From NCBI GenBank assembly GCA_012728785.1, contig JAAYEK010000045.1:1-57754 (forward strand): DNA of 57,754 bases, given 5' to 3'. A model generated the notes under the pieces. It saw nothing but the letters and a program-made list of their open reading frames with translations. It did no database searches and had not been told where the DNA came from. The DNA comes from Bacillota bacterium (GTDB lineage Bacteria > Bacillota > UBA4882 > UBA8346). A program made the position numbers and the translations under genes. Positions 47,099 to 55,331 of the stretch are shown piece by piece; position 1 is the first letter of the stretch; each line of letters begins with the position of its first letter.

Positions 47099-47412
47099 TC
47101 AGCCTTGATCGTATTAGCACCGTCCTGATTAACCCGATTGTACATTTCTTGGAGATAAGCAAAATCCGTGGTAAATAAGGCTTCAATCACCGCTGGAGTG
47201 ACCATGCTGAGACTGCCGAGTCTAGTAACCACTCGTGATAATAATATTACGCTTAAATATGCCGGATTTTGCTGTACCCGTGGGTCTTTCATAGGTAAAA
47301 TCTCATCGGCCGCCGTGGCCAAACGCATCGCACCTTCCCGGTGTAGATTCCCGGTTTCATCTGCATACCCTTTCGGTAGGACAAATTCAAATTCCGTCTT
47401 CAAAACTCCCAT
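47044..47412 (-). CDS. Tail assembly chaperone-like protein
   Basis: The 122 residues match the small phage tail-assembly protein family found beside DUF6760: LKTEFEFVLPKGYADETGNLHREGAMRLATAADEILPM, NPAYLSVILLSRVVTRLG and PAVIEALFTTDFAYLQEMYNRVN. A CPKCQHQFEIEI tail has a CxxC, possibly half of a zinc site. The ORF overlaps the DUF6760 gene. A role in tube polymerisation is inferred from phage homologues. Confidence 0.85.
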   Translation of the reverse strand: MGVLKTEFEFVLPKGYADETGNLHREGAMRLATAADEILPMKDPRVQQNPAYLSVILLSRVVTRLGSLSMVTPAVIEALFTTDFAYLQEMYNRVNQDGANTIKAECPKCQHQFEIEIQSLGE

Positions 47413-47537
47413 AGTTCCTCCTTGATTAGAATTGGCTTAGATCTAAGCTATGAAACTTAGGATTGACTATGTTTTAACATGAATTCCGACCTATACTTGC
47501 TCTATGCACCGTACTCTTTTTACTCTTGAGCCGTAAT

Positions 47538-47981
47538 CTATTTAACCCGGGTAATGCCTTCATGAGTAATATCCAAAGATTCAACCAATACTTCATTGCC
47601 TTTGGCACTAAAATCGGAAGGGTCATATTTAATAGGCCAGGCTTCGACAATATCCCATTGTGCTTTATCTTTGCCTTCCTCATCGATCAATATTAAAGAC
47701 ATGTTCTTCCGGGCACCCGCCGCCCCTTTATCTTCTACCTGTTTACGCCAGTTGTAAAGATCCATGGAATCCGTTAACCCTTTTTTTAATGTAACGTTCC
47801 CATACTTAGTCAATGTCGATAATTTACGTTGATAGGGCGGATCAGTCCCCTCCCGGTAGTCTACGGTATCGGTTGAAGATTCGGGAATAGTAGCGTCTGA
47901 AAAACCGGCTACCTGGATCCCGTCTATTACTACTCTAAACCTAAAATTGCGATATGGATCAATACGTTGTCCTGTTGCCAT
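47538..47981 (-). CDS. Main inner tube protein (gp19-like, Afp1 type)
   Basis: The 147-residue tube protein has RIDPYRNFRFRVVIDGIQVAGFSDATIPESSTDTVDYREG, GNVTLKKGLTDSMDLYNWRKQVEDKGA and WDIVEAWPIKYDPSDFSAKGNEVLVESLDITHEGI. It directly follows the sheath gene, as in phages and eCIS, with a strong AAAGGAGG site. It should form the bulk of the inner tube that carries the payload. Confidence 0.94.
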   Translation of the reverse strand: MATGQRIDPYRNFRFRVVIDGIQVAGFSDATIPESSTDTVDYREGTDPPYQRKLSTLTKYGNVTLKKGLTDSMDLYNWRKQVEDKGAAGARKNMSLILIDEEGKDKAQWDIVEAWPIKYDPSDFSAKGNEVLVESLDITHEGITRVK

Positions 47982-48000
47982 TATGCAAACCTCCTTTGCA

Positions 48001-49635
48001 TTATTTAGATAAAGTCTTCTGACTGATGCGGATGATAACGAATTCAGCCGGTTTCACCGGAGCTACGCCTACTTCAATGATTAATTGTCCGGCATCCCTA
48101 ACCTCCGGAGGATTATTCTCCTCATCAACCTTAATAAAAAATGCTTCATCAGGGGTACTGCCAAACAAAGCCCCATCACGCCAAACCCGGGTTAGAAAAG
48201 CCGTTAAATTTCGGTTAACCTTACCCCATAATCCTGGTTCATTTGGTTCAAAGACCACCCACTGGGTTCCTCGGTCAATCGACTTCTCAAGGAAAAGGAA
48301 CAAACGGCGCACATTGATATAGTTCCATTCCGCATCGGTGGAAAGGGTCCGGGCGCCCCAGATACAAATCCCGTCCGGGAAGGAACGGATCACATTGACC
48401 CCAATCGGATTTAATTCTTCTTGTTCGCCTTTGGTAACAATCTTTTCGATCCCGATTACCGAATCCAAATAACCGTCAAACACCCCGGCCGGAGCTTTAT
48501 GTACACCGCGGGTGGCATCGGTGTAAGCGTAAGTCCCGGCGACCACACCCGAAGGAGGCACCAATTTTTTAGATCGGGTTAAGGAGTCATTCACCCAAAC
48601 CCAAGGATAATATAAGGCTCCGTATGAAGAATTAAAGGCATTTTGCCCGTTATAGGCACCGGTTGCTTTTTTGAAATCCTTGACCTCCGTCGCACCCAAT
48701 CCTTTCGACGCGTCGGCGACAAAGAAGCAGTCTTTCCGGTTTTTGCAGTATTCCAATGCTTTTAAAATGAAACTGCGATCACCGGCCATATCCGGCACTG
48801 CTAAAATATTGACGGTATCCACCAGATCAAAGGCGTATAATCCGTTTTGCGCTTTTGAATCCCCGGCAAAATCGACGCTCCCAATATTGATGACTTTATT
48901 TGAACCATCCTTGTATGAAAGGCCGTCATCACCGCCAGATAATTTTTCCAAATAATAGCCCTTGAGATCATCGCCACTCCCAGAGGTGGTTTTAGGAGGT
49001 TTTTTGCTTCCTTTAACGTTAACAGAACCATCCTTCCAGGAGTCCTTTTCAATGCGAATAAATTTGGAAACGCCATTGATGTATTCCTCAAGTTTGTCCA
49101 AATCATCAACGCTTTCAGCAACTAAATTATCAAATACTTCCAAAATTTCAGCCTCAACCATTAGTGGACTTTGATAAATCACTGTCAATTTAAACCCGTT
49201 ATATATTTCACCGGCAGGTTCAACCCTAACCGATATGTTATTACCCCAAGTCCCCTCGTTAGCGGCTATGACTTGCATTGATTTACCGACTTTATCTTCA
49301 TTGGTCTCATTGTCAATTAAGCTGACCGCCGCCGGTTTGGCCATTTTCGTGGTTGATTTGGTAATATCTGAATAACAACAGGTTCGGACAATATAACATG
49401 ACGTTCCTCCCTCGGCAAAAAAACCATATACGGCGTAAGCAAGATAACCGTTAGGAATAAAGCCGCCGAACTCACGGACAAACTGGCTCCAACTGGTTAT
49501 TAAGATTGCTTTGCCGATTTCCCCGCGTTCAGCAATTCCGACAAATGCTCCAGTTGAAGTTCCGGCGCCAACAATCGGCTTATTACCACTGGATACTTCT
49601 TCGACATAAACCCCCGGAGATAAGTAATTAGGCAT
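48001..49635 (-). CDS. Contractile sheath protein
   Basis: The 544 residues match the tail sheath family. The N-terminus NYLSPGVYVEEVSSGNKPIVGAGTSTGAFVGIAERG is followed by the variable central region and the conserved C-terminal half. That half includes YPWVWVNDSLTRSKKLVPPSGVVAGTYAYTDATRGVHKAPAG, FPDGICIWGARTL, EWNYINVRRLFLFLEKSIDRGTQWVVFEPNEPGLW and the final GVAPVKPAEFVIIRISQ. Contraction of this sheath drives the tube. Only one sheath gene is present. A GAGGAGGTTAATT site precedes the ATG. Confidence 0.98.
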   Translation of the reverse strand: MPNYLSPGVYVEEVSSGNKPIVGAGTSTGAFVGIAERGEIGKAILITSWSQFVREFGGFIPNGYLAYAVYGFFAEGGTSCYIVRTCCYSDITKSTTKMAKPAAVSLIDNETNEDKVGKSMQVIAANEGTWGNNISVRVEPAGEIYNGFKLTVIYQSPLMVEAEILEVFDNLVAESVDDLDKLEEYINGVSKFIRIEKDSWKDGSVNVKGSKKPPKTTSGSGDDLKGYYLEKLSGGDDGLSYKDGSNKVINIGSVDFAGDSKAQNGLYAFDLVDTVNILAVPDMAGDRSFILKALEYCKNRKDCFFVADASKGLGATEVKDFKKATGAYNGQNAFNSSYGALYYPWVWVNDSLTRSKKLVPPSGVVAGTYAYTDATRGVHKAPAGVFDGYLDSVIGIEKIVTKGEQEELNPIGVNVIRSFPDGICIWGARTLSTDAEWNYINVRRLFLFLEKSIDRGTQWVVFEPNEPGLWGKVNRNLTAFLTRVWRDGALFGSTPDEAFFIKVDEENNPPEVRDAGQLIIEVGVAPVKPAEFVIIRISQKTLSK

Positions 49636-49658
49636 AATTAACCTCCTCTTTTACAATT

Positions 49659-49967
49659 TTATTTGCGTTTTGTACTTATTTTCGTGGTTTGATTTCTTTT
49701 GACCGGTTTTTGTGCACTTGAATCAATTACCGTCTTACTGCTTTCGTCTTTGGGATTATTAGAATTAGATTTTGAGTTTTTAACGTCACCGGTATCGGAA
49801 TCTAAAATTACAATATCGCCTTGAATTATTAAAGTTTGAATATGTGGCGAAGACTCAATATCTTTCGCGCTAATATCTGCGATGTGTCTTGCAAATAGAT
49901 TCAAACTTTTCCCGCCATCTAAATTTAATACTAAAGGTTGGTTTAACTTATTTCGAATCGTAACCAT
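49659..49967 (-). CDS. Small eCIS protein with basic tail, function unknown
   Basis: The 102 residues have a short folded part (TIRNKLNQPLVLNLDGGKSLNLFARHIADIS, SPHIQTLIIQGDIVIL) and a low-complexity tail of S, N, K and T ending TTKISTKRK. Similar small proteins stand between sheath and terminator genes in other eCIS loci, but I know no function. GGAAGGGG precedes the ATG, and the gene ends 24 bases before the sheath start. It could be a tail-end or assembly factor. Confidence 0.65.
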   Translation of the reverse strand: MVTIRNKLNQPLVLNLDGGKSLNLFARHIADISAKDIESSPHIQTLIIQGDIVILDSDTGDVKNSKSNSNNPKDESSKTVIDSSAQKPVKRNQTTKISTKRK

Positions 49968-50074
49968 CGGGTTCCCCTTCCTTTTACCCGGATTTAAATT
50001 TCATTTGATTCACTTAACTATCAACTCATTAACCACCCCCGGCTCATAAATCTCTTTAAATAATAAACTAACAT

Positions 50075-50671
50075 TTAATCTTCCATTGGATGAATATTAA
50101 TCACTCTTTCGGCGACCCTATTAATCATTTCCTCTCTTTCCGAAGCTATCTTAATTGGAGTAAATTGATAGGAAACAGATAGCTTGAAGGGTTTATTCAA
50201 AAACCGTTCCCATAATTTATTAACTTCTTCAAATGAAAAACTATGAGAGTTAACCCTGATCTCTTCGTTACCGCTCTTGAGAAGTTGATTATTCAAGACT
50301 TCACCTTTTAAGACAGCATGGTCATAAAAGATTAACATGATTTTTTCCAAAATCATCATCTCTGTTTCCCGTTTTGGAGCATATGGAATGAACAAGTAAA
50401 ATAGATCGAGCGTTAAAGGAGAACGTATAAGTTTATTAGCCCCGTCCGGTATCGGCCCATTGTTACGAAAATGACTATTCTCCACGATATTATATAAAAA
50501 AATAGAAAGCTTTGCTGTACCGGTAATTGAATTAGAATCGATATCTGCCGGGGAATCAAAAGTAATGGCAGTATCATCATTAAATTCATCGGGAAAATAC
50601 TTGTGAAGTCGATCCATTAACAATTCTTTCAAACTATTACTCAAATCCCGAATAACATTATATTCCACCAT
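50075..50671 (-). CDS. DUF4255 tube/sheath terminator (Afp16/Pvc16-like)
   Basis: The 198 residues match the N-terminal domain of Pvc16 (DUF4255): NVIRDLSNSLKELLMDRLHKYF, TGTAKLSIFLYNIVENSHFRN, SPLTLDLFYLFIPYA, EKIMLIFYDHAVLKG and KLWERFLNKPFKLSVSYQFTPI. This protein caps the distal end and fixes particle length. It is coupled to the ATPase gene by a one-base TAATG overlap. Confidence 0.92.
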   Translation of the reverse strand: MVEYNVIRDLSNSLKELLMDRLHKYFPDEFNDDTAITFDSPADIDSNSITGTAKLSIFLYNIVENSHFRNNGPIPDGANKLIRSPLTLDLFYLFIPYAPKRETEMMILEKIMLIFYDHAVLKGEVLNNQLLKSGNEEIRVNSHSFSFEEVNKLWERFLNKPFKLSVSYQFTPIKIASEREEMINRVAERVINIHPMED

Positions 50672-52905
50672 TATACTTCTCCAACCAAATCATAATATGG
50701 TTCAAAATCACTCTTTACAAAGGGTAATCCAAGCTTGCGAAATTCTCTTCTAGAGGCGGTCATAATCTGTCTCATACCAATCGCTGATGAATCTTTGGCC
50801 GCGTAAAAAGCAGCCGTTACCGCGATATTCTTGATATTGCCCCCCGCCAGTTTCAAACGTTTGGCTAAGAATGCATAATCCAAATCCTGACTACGCGGCG
50901 CTGATTCGGGGAAAATTTTGTACCACATCTCCTCTCGCTCTTTTAGATCAGGGAATGGAAACTCCACCACAAATTGGAGTCTTCTTAAAAAAGCTTCATC
51001 AATATTTTTATTAAGATTAGTGGCTAAAACTACTATTCCTACGTATTCCTCCATTTTCTGAAGCAAATAACCAATTTCGATATTGGCATACCGGTCATGG
51101 GCGTCCTTAACTTCGGAACGTTTGCCGAATAAAGCATCGGCCTCGTCAAAAAAAAGAACGGCGTTGGAATTCTCCGCTTCCTGGAATACCCGAGAAAGAT
51201 TCTTTTCAGTTTCACCAATATATTTACTCACAACTTGAGACAGATCAATTTTATAAAGTTCCAAACTCAACTCATTGGCGATAACCTCAGCCGCCATAGT
51301 TTTTCCTGTTCCGGGCGCGCCGGAAAACAAAATGTTTAACCCTTTGCCTAATGACAGTTTCCGATCAAAACCCCATTCATCATAAACAATAGCGCGGTAT
51401 TTCATTTGGTTGCATATCTCGTGTAACTGATCCATTTGGTCTTTGGGAAGCACTATATCATTCCAAGTATATTTGGTATGAATTTTTTGTGCTAATTTTT
51501 TTAGATTATGTCTTGATTGATTGTAACAAGCTGTATAAAGATCGGCGTTTCCAATTCCACCATCTTCGAAACGTTTTAATGAGGTGTGATAACCAACTCT
51601 CAAAGAATTTTTAATCTGTCCGGGTGTAAAACGAAATTTAGCGGCTAATTCGGAAAAATCCAAACCATTTTGAATTTGATAATCATCGGCGAAAAGTTTC
51701 CAAAACTCCTGCCTGTTTCTTTCATCAGGAATCGTGAACTCGACATCGATAAAAATCTCTTTTTCTCCCAATTCTTCAGGCCGCCAAAAAGAATTACCGA
51801 TAATAAAAGTTAATGGTGAATAAGTTCGGACTACCCTTAACATTTCTTCCGGATAACTACGATTTTCATTCTCTTCTTCGAACAAACATTGAAAATAATT
51901 GAAACAAAGAGCCGCTTGTTGCAACGCTGCTTCGCGACCAATAATCTCGATTGATTCTGAAAATGATATCTCATTGGAAGACAGAGCTTGAAGATCAACC
52001 ATTAATAATGGGAGTTGAAGTTCCCGACAGATCGATATTGTTTGAAGTTTTTTACCTGACCCGACAGGGCCATAAAAATATAAGAAAAGTTTTTCTCCTG
52101 TTAGGATGAACTGATCGAGTTTACCAACTACAAATTGGCGTATCTGAGGTTGAGGCTCCGAAAAAACCGTGGCTATTGACGAATCAAATGTAATTCGTTT
52201 AACAAAAGGGGTTATCCGGGAATCAATCCAGTCGAAACCAAGTAAATAATCGGTGATTCGATTATCTAATTTTATTCGCCTAGATATCATCGGTGTTGCT
52301 AATATCGTGGATGGGGACTGGTCGATTAAAATAAGATTATATTTGAAAAGCGGAGCTTCGGAATAAAATGCCGAACGGGCTGAAATTCTTTGTTCCTCAG
52401 TATTACAAAGTAATTTTAATACCAAATCAATACTTGGTTTTTTGAGAGTAACATCGTCTTGAAGATAAGCGAATAATTTGTCGTATTTACGATCTAATTC
52501 GGGAGCAAGACAAATAACTATCGTTTGTTCTTCAAAGGGGGTAAGATTAAATAAATGGGCTAGCCGTGGAAGAGCGAGATATATATTTGCTTTGACACTC
52601 AGCTCTTTTCTTTCACAAATTATATTATCTATTCGAGTTAATTCTTCTTTTAACTTATTAATTCCAGAATTATCGGCAACATTCCGTTGAGCGCCAAATA
52701 ATATGTTATTAACTTCATTTTCGGTAATCACCAAACCCTTTAATTGCTCTAAAGGTCCTGGCAACTGAGGCTGGTTTTGAAAATCATACAAGGCTAATTG
52801 TATCAGTATATCTAATCTTTTTAGTTGATCGGCGAGATATTCCAGATTATGAGAATAAGGTGTTGGAAGTTTTTCTAGTTTGGGTTTCAATATTTGTTTT
52901 GACAT
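50671..52905 (-). CDS. Double AAA+ ATPase of eCIS (Afp15/Pvc15-like)
   Basis: The 744 residues comprise an N-terminal helical region (about 1-230), a first AAA module with a modified Walker A (GPVGSGKK, about 279-286) that lacks a clear catalytic set, and a second canonical module. The second has GAPGTGKT (529-536), FFDEADALFG (585-594), NRD-like ATNLNKNIDEAFLRRLQF and the arginine finger region. Afp15-type ATPases are needed for particle assembly. The ATG at 52905 follows TTTGGAG; an upstream frame to 52935 has no signal. It is the first gene of the eCIS operon. Confidence 0.94.
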   Translation of the reverse strand: MSKQILKPKLEKLPTPYSHNLEYLADQLKRLDILIQLALYDFQNQPQLPGPLEQLKGLVITENEVNNILFGAQRNVADNSGINKLKEELTRIDNIICERKELSVKANIYLALPRLAHLFNLTPFEEQTIVICLAPELDRKYDKLFAYLQDDVTLKKPSIDLVLKLLCNTEEQRISARSAFYSEAPLFKYNLILIDQSPSTILATPMISRRIKLDNRITDYLLGFDWIDSRITPFVKRITFDSSIATVFSEPQPQIRQFVVGKLDQFILTGEKLFLYFYGPVGSGKKLQTISICRELQLPLLMVDLQALSSNEISFSESIEIIGREAALQQAALCFNYFQCLFEEENENRSYPEEMLRVVRTYSPLTFIIGNSFWRPEELGEKEIFIDVEFTIPDERNRQEFWKLFADDYQIQNGLDFSELAAKFRFTPGQIKNSLRVGYHTSLKRFEDGGIGNADLYTACYNQSRHNLKKLAQKIHTKYTWNDIVLPKDQMDQLHEICNQMKYRAIVYDEWGFDRKLSLGKGLNILFSGAPGTGKTMAAEVIANELSLELYKIDLSQVVSKYIGETEKNLSRVFQEAENSNAVLFFDEADALFGKRSEVKDAHDRYANIEIGYLLQKMEEYVGIVVLATNLNKNIDEAFLRRLQFVVEFPFPDLKEREEMWYKIFPESAPRSQDLDYAFLAKRLKLAGGNIKNIAVTAAFYAAKDSSAIGMRQIMTASRREFRKLGLPFVKSDFEPYYDLVGEV

Positions 52906-53136
52906 ATATATCTCCAAAATGATGATATGATTCAAACCTTGTATTCACCTATCCAACGCTCTATAAATCTATCATCTCGAACTTAACACAATCCAAAAAT
53001 ATTTAATTACCTAATTCTTTTTTATTCTAAATAGTCCTGCTGATTTCCAATTTTTTCAGTAATATAAAACCGCCTAACTTATTGAATTTATTTTCAAATG
53101 AGATTTCAATAAATGAAGTCCCTGGAACTTTAGTGG
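52906..53136 (-). other. Leader region of the eCIS operon
   Basis: About 230 AT-rich bases separate speD from the first eCIS gene. Any operon promoter should lie here, but I find no -35/-10 pair good enough to name, no clear terminator for speD and no coding signal. Regulation may use an alternative sigma factor or read-through from speD. Confidence 0.5.
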
Positions 53137-53946
53137 TTACTTTTGATATACGTTTTTTAGCCAAGCGCGGGTATCGATCATCGGTTTGACGCTATCATTT
53201 TTAAAATATTGGTATTTGCTGCCGCGTGAAATAAGGGTTTCATTAGTAACCTCGCCTTTTAATACTTGTTTTAATTTAGAGCTGACTCCGTCATAATCGA
53301 AAAAGCGGCATGAAAAAAGGTCAAAGTAAGCTCGCCCGGATTCTTCAAAATAATGCAAGCTAATATGACTCTCAGCGATCATAGTCAAAATTGAAGTAAC
53401 CTTCTCAGGGCCGATAGTATTTTTAACCATTATCGGCCTGATAATCGGAGTCATTCCAATCTCAAAAGGCATTGTATCGAAAAAGGCGAATAACTCATCC
53501 ATACTCTTAGGACCAGCGTAATTTTTCAGATCCAAAAAAAGATGGGGCCCAAAGTCTAATTCTTCATTAATTTCAATCTTAGGCGGGTAAGTTTCCCGAC
53601 GTTCCCTTCCTAAACAGTAGGCGGTAATCTGCTCCGCCGGAAAAGCGTCTGTTATCAATTTTTCAACCTGGTTAGGGTCGAAAGCATCCGGTGAAAACAA
53701 ATCCACAAAATATGTCTCTCGAAAAGAAAACGTATGAATGGTGAAATGCCCACCATCTAAAAATACAAAAGCGCTAATACCACAATCTTCCGGTATCACA
53801 CCGTTATAATAAGGTAAGATAAAAGGAGGCATTACCGCTTTCATTCCTAACTTCTGGGGAATTTCTTCCAAAGCTTCGTAGACCAACATTATTTCATCCA
53901 ACCTCGAACGGTATCCGTGAAAAGCATCCATCACAAAATGGTTCAT
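53137..53946 (-). CDS. S-adenosylmethionine decarboxylase-related protein (two SpeD-like halves)
   Basis: This 269-residue protein appears to be two fused SpeD-like halves. The C-terminal half has the pyruvoyl-forming Glu-Ser in AESHISLHYFEE (E192-S193), the proton-donor His194 and the catalytic Cys213 in FDLFSCRFF. The N-terminal half has the same layout (DGGHFTIHTF, then FVDLFSPDAF) but has Gly66 for the serine and lacks the cysteine, so it is probably structural. Single-domain bacterial SpeD is about 120-130 residues. It may make decarboxylated AdoMet for polyamines. An AGGAGTG site precedes the ATG, and its promoter is at 54026-54053. Confidence 0.8.
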   Translation of the reverse strand: MNHFVMDAFHGYRSRLDEIMLVYEALEEIPQKLGMKAVMPPFILPYYNGVIPEDCGISAFVFLDGGHFTIHTFSFRETYFVDLFSPDAFDPNQVEKLITDAFPAEQITAYCLGRERRETYPPKIEINEELDFGPHLFLDLKNYAGPKSMDELFAFFDTMPFEIGMTPIIRPIMVKNTIGPEKVTSILTMIAESHISLHYFEESGRAYFDLFSCRFFDYDGVSSKLKQVLKGEVTNETLISRGSKYQYFKNDSVKPMIDTRAWLKNVYQK

Positions 53947-54025
53947 CCCATTTCACTCCTATCTCTATGATAAGCATTAGGTTTGAAGATCCTGCCTCAT
54001 GTCGGGCGAATTTACTACAAAATTT

Positions 54026-54053
54026 ATTATACCGATAATTAATTGTACGTCAA
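54026..54053 (-). promoter_or_regulatory. Promoter of the SpeD-related gene
   Basis: On the minus strand, -35 TTGACG (54048-54053) and a perfect -10 TATAAT (54026-54031) are separated by 16 bases, just past the HD-GYP terminator. The leader before the gene is about 70 bases. Confidence 0.65.
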
Positions 54054-54072
54054 TTAGTATTTCTAAAGATCC

Positions 54073-54102
54073 CCAAAAAAAGACCGGAACTAAAAGGTCC
54101 GG
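54073..54102 (-). terminator. Terminator after the HD-GYP gene
   Basis: The stem CCGGA/TCCGG (54084-54088 and 54098-54102) is followed on the minus strand by TCTTTTTTT. The flanking sequence also repeats AGTTCCGG, so alternative pairings exist. Confidence 0.7.
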
Positions 54103-54167
54103 AACTAGAAAAATTAAATATATTGGCCAGAATACTTTTGCCTCATGCCTCTTACCGACTTTATGTT

Positions 54168-55040
54168 TCATTCGCCGGTAACAGCGGTCACTAAAGCATC
54201 AACCACCACCGGATCGAATTCCGCTCCTTTTTGGCTTTTAAGATAATACAAAGTTTCACTGATGGTTTTAGCATGCCGATAAGGTTTTTCCGAAGTCATG
54301 GCGTCAAACACATCGGCAACCGCCGCGATCCTTGCATATTCATGAATGTTGAAACCGGTTAATTTTCTAGGATAGCCGTCGCCATTGAATCTTTCATGGT
54401 GTTGGAAGGCGATTTCCCCAGCGGTTGCCGGCAAATTCTGGCTTTGTAAGATCAAATCATACCCTGTTTTAGGATGTTTCTTGATCTGAATAACCTCGTC
54501 GCTGGTCAACCCCCCGATCCGGTTGATAATATCCGATGCAATCCGGGTCATCCCGATATCATGAAAAAGCACCCCCAACGCTAACTCGAATAGCTTTGAT
54601 TGGTCGTAACCCATTTGAATTGCAACTCTTACCGCTATGATACATACTTGAACCATGTGACTATATATGGAATCATTGAGCGATCTAATTTCAATCAGGT
54701 TTATTAGAATATTGCGGTTTTCCGTTATTTCGGAGATCATTTGTTGTAATGGCGCTTTGCACCCTAAAAAATTAATCCCTTTCCCACTCCGAAAGGCCGA
54801 ATCCAATCTGGCCACACTTTGGATTACGTCGGAACGGGTAAGATCGGAGACCGGTTCATTTTTCTCATCATTAGGAGCGGTATCCACATAAGCTGCTGAA
54901 AAACGCAATTCCTTTAATTTAGCTATTATCGAAGCGGTTATTCCGACATTTTTCCTGATCAAAATCCTCCCATCCGGTAAATAGATCGAACGGGCCAGCA
55001 CCATTTCGGTAGTAAGTTTATCAACGGCTACTCTTTCCAT
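54168..55040 (-). CDS. HD-GYP domain cyclic-di-GMP phosphodiesterase
   Basis: The 290 residues contain an N-terminal module of about 100 residues (TTEMVLARSIYLPDGRILIRKN) and the HD-GYP domain. The domain has LFHDIGMTRI (His160-Asp161), KHPKTGYDLI, FQHHERFNGDGYPRKL (His214-His215 and the GYP triplet) and ARIAAVADVFDAMTSEKPYRHA. HD-GYP enzymes hydrolyse c-di-GMP at two metal ions, and the metal-binding residues are all present. There is no membrane helix, so it is cytoplasmic. A c-di-GMP riboswitch with a terminator precedes it, a likely feedback loop. Confidence 0.94.
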   Translation of the reverse strand: MERVAVDKLTTEMVLARSIYLPDGRILIRKNVGITASIIAKLKELRFSAAYVDTAPNDEKNEPVSDLTRSDVIQSVARLDSAFRSGKGINFLGCKAPLQQMISEITENRNILINLIEIRSLNDSIYSHMVQVCIIAVRVAIQMGYDQSKLFELALGVLFHDIGMTRIASDIINRIGGLTSDEVIQIKKHPKTGYDLILQSQNLPATAGEIAFQHHERFNGDGYPRKLTGFNIHEYARIAAVADVFDAMTSEKPYRHAKTISETLYYLKSQKGAEFDPVVVDALVTAVTGE

Positions 55041-55078
55041 TTTTACCTCCAGGATGATTGGGATTATTAATACCAGTC

Positions 55079-55107
55079 AAAAATAAAACCTGCTTTTTAA
55101 ACGCAGG
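55079..55107 (-). terminator. Riboswitch-linked terminator
   Basis: The stem CCTGC/GCAGG (55103-55107 and 55089-55093) has a nine-base loop and the run TTTTATTTTT after it on the minus strand. It lies between the riboswitch aptamer and the HD-GYP start and is the expected expression platform. Confidence 0.75.
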
Positions 55108-55135
55108 GCCAAAATAAGTAACAACAATAAATCAA

Positions 55136-55224
55136 CTTACCGGCAACCGGGCGATCATAGCCACATAAAGTGCCCTTAGACCCTTGGCTTTGCGTCTCCG
55201 GTTTTCACCGGATTTGCCTTTTTC
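55136..55224 (-). promoter_or_regulatory. Cyclic-di-GMP-I (GEMM) riboswitch
   Basis: On the minus strand the core reads GGCAAATCCGGTGAAAACCG then GAGACGCAAAGCC, followed by GGGTCTAAGG and GGTTGCCGGT. These are the conserved blocks of the c-di-GMP-I aptamer: the GCAAA pair of joints, a GAAA tetraloop on P1b, and the GACGCAAAGCC core. The base I align with G20 of the Vibrio Vc2 aptamer is G, which fits c-di-GMP better than cGAMP. It lies between a strong promoter and a terminator, so it probably controls termination before the HD-GYP gene. The sign of control is not visible. Confidence 0.88.
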
Positions 55225-55243
55225 AATTAAAGTTGTTTATTAC

Positions 55244-55273
55244 ATTATACCACTATAAAATGGTTTTTTCCAA
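55244..55273 (-). promoter_or_regulatory. Promoter of the riboswitch/HD-GYP transcript
   Basis: On the minus strand, -35 TTGGAA (55268-55273) and a perfect -10 TATAAT (55244-55249) are separated by 18 bases, just upstream of the aptamer. Confidence 0.7.
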
Positions 55274-55331
55274 TAGTTTGCTAATCATTTGATTGATTTA
55301 GCTTGATAAATATGAATAAACTCATTACGAA

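Noticed and set aside
28013-52905. Contractile prophage or type VI secretion system
   Set aside because: There are no capsid, portal, terminase, lysis or integrase genes and no TssJLM-like genes. The ATPase, DUF4255, DUF6760 and DUF4157 set is that of an eCIS.
53977-54171. 64-codon hydrophobic frame overlapping the HD-GYP stop by ATGA
   Set aside because: The HD-GYP terminator and the promoter of the next gene both lie inside it, so it is unlikely to be translated.
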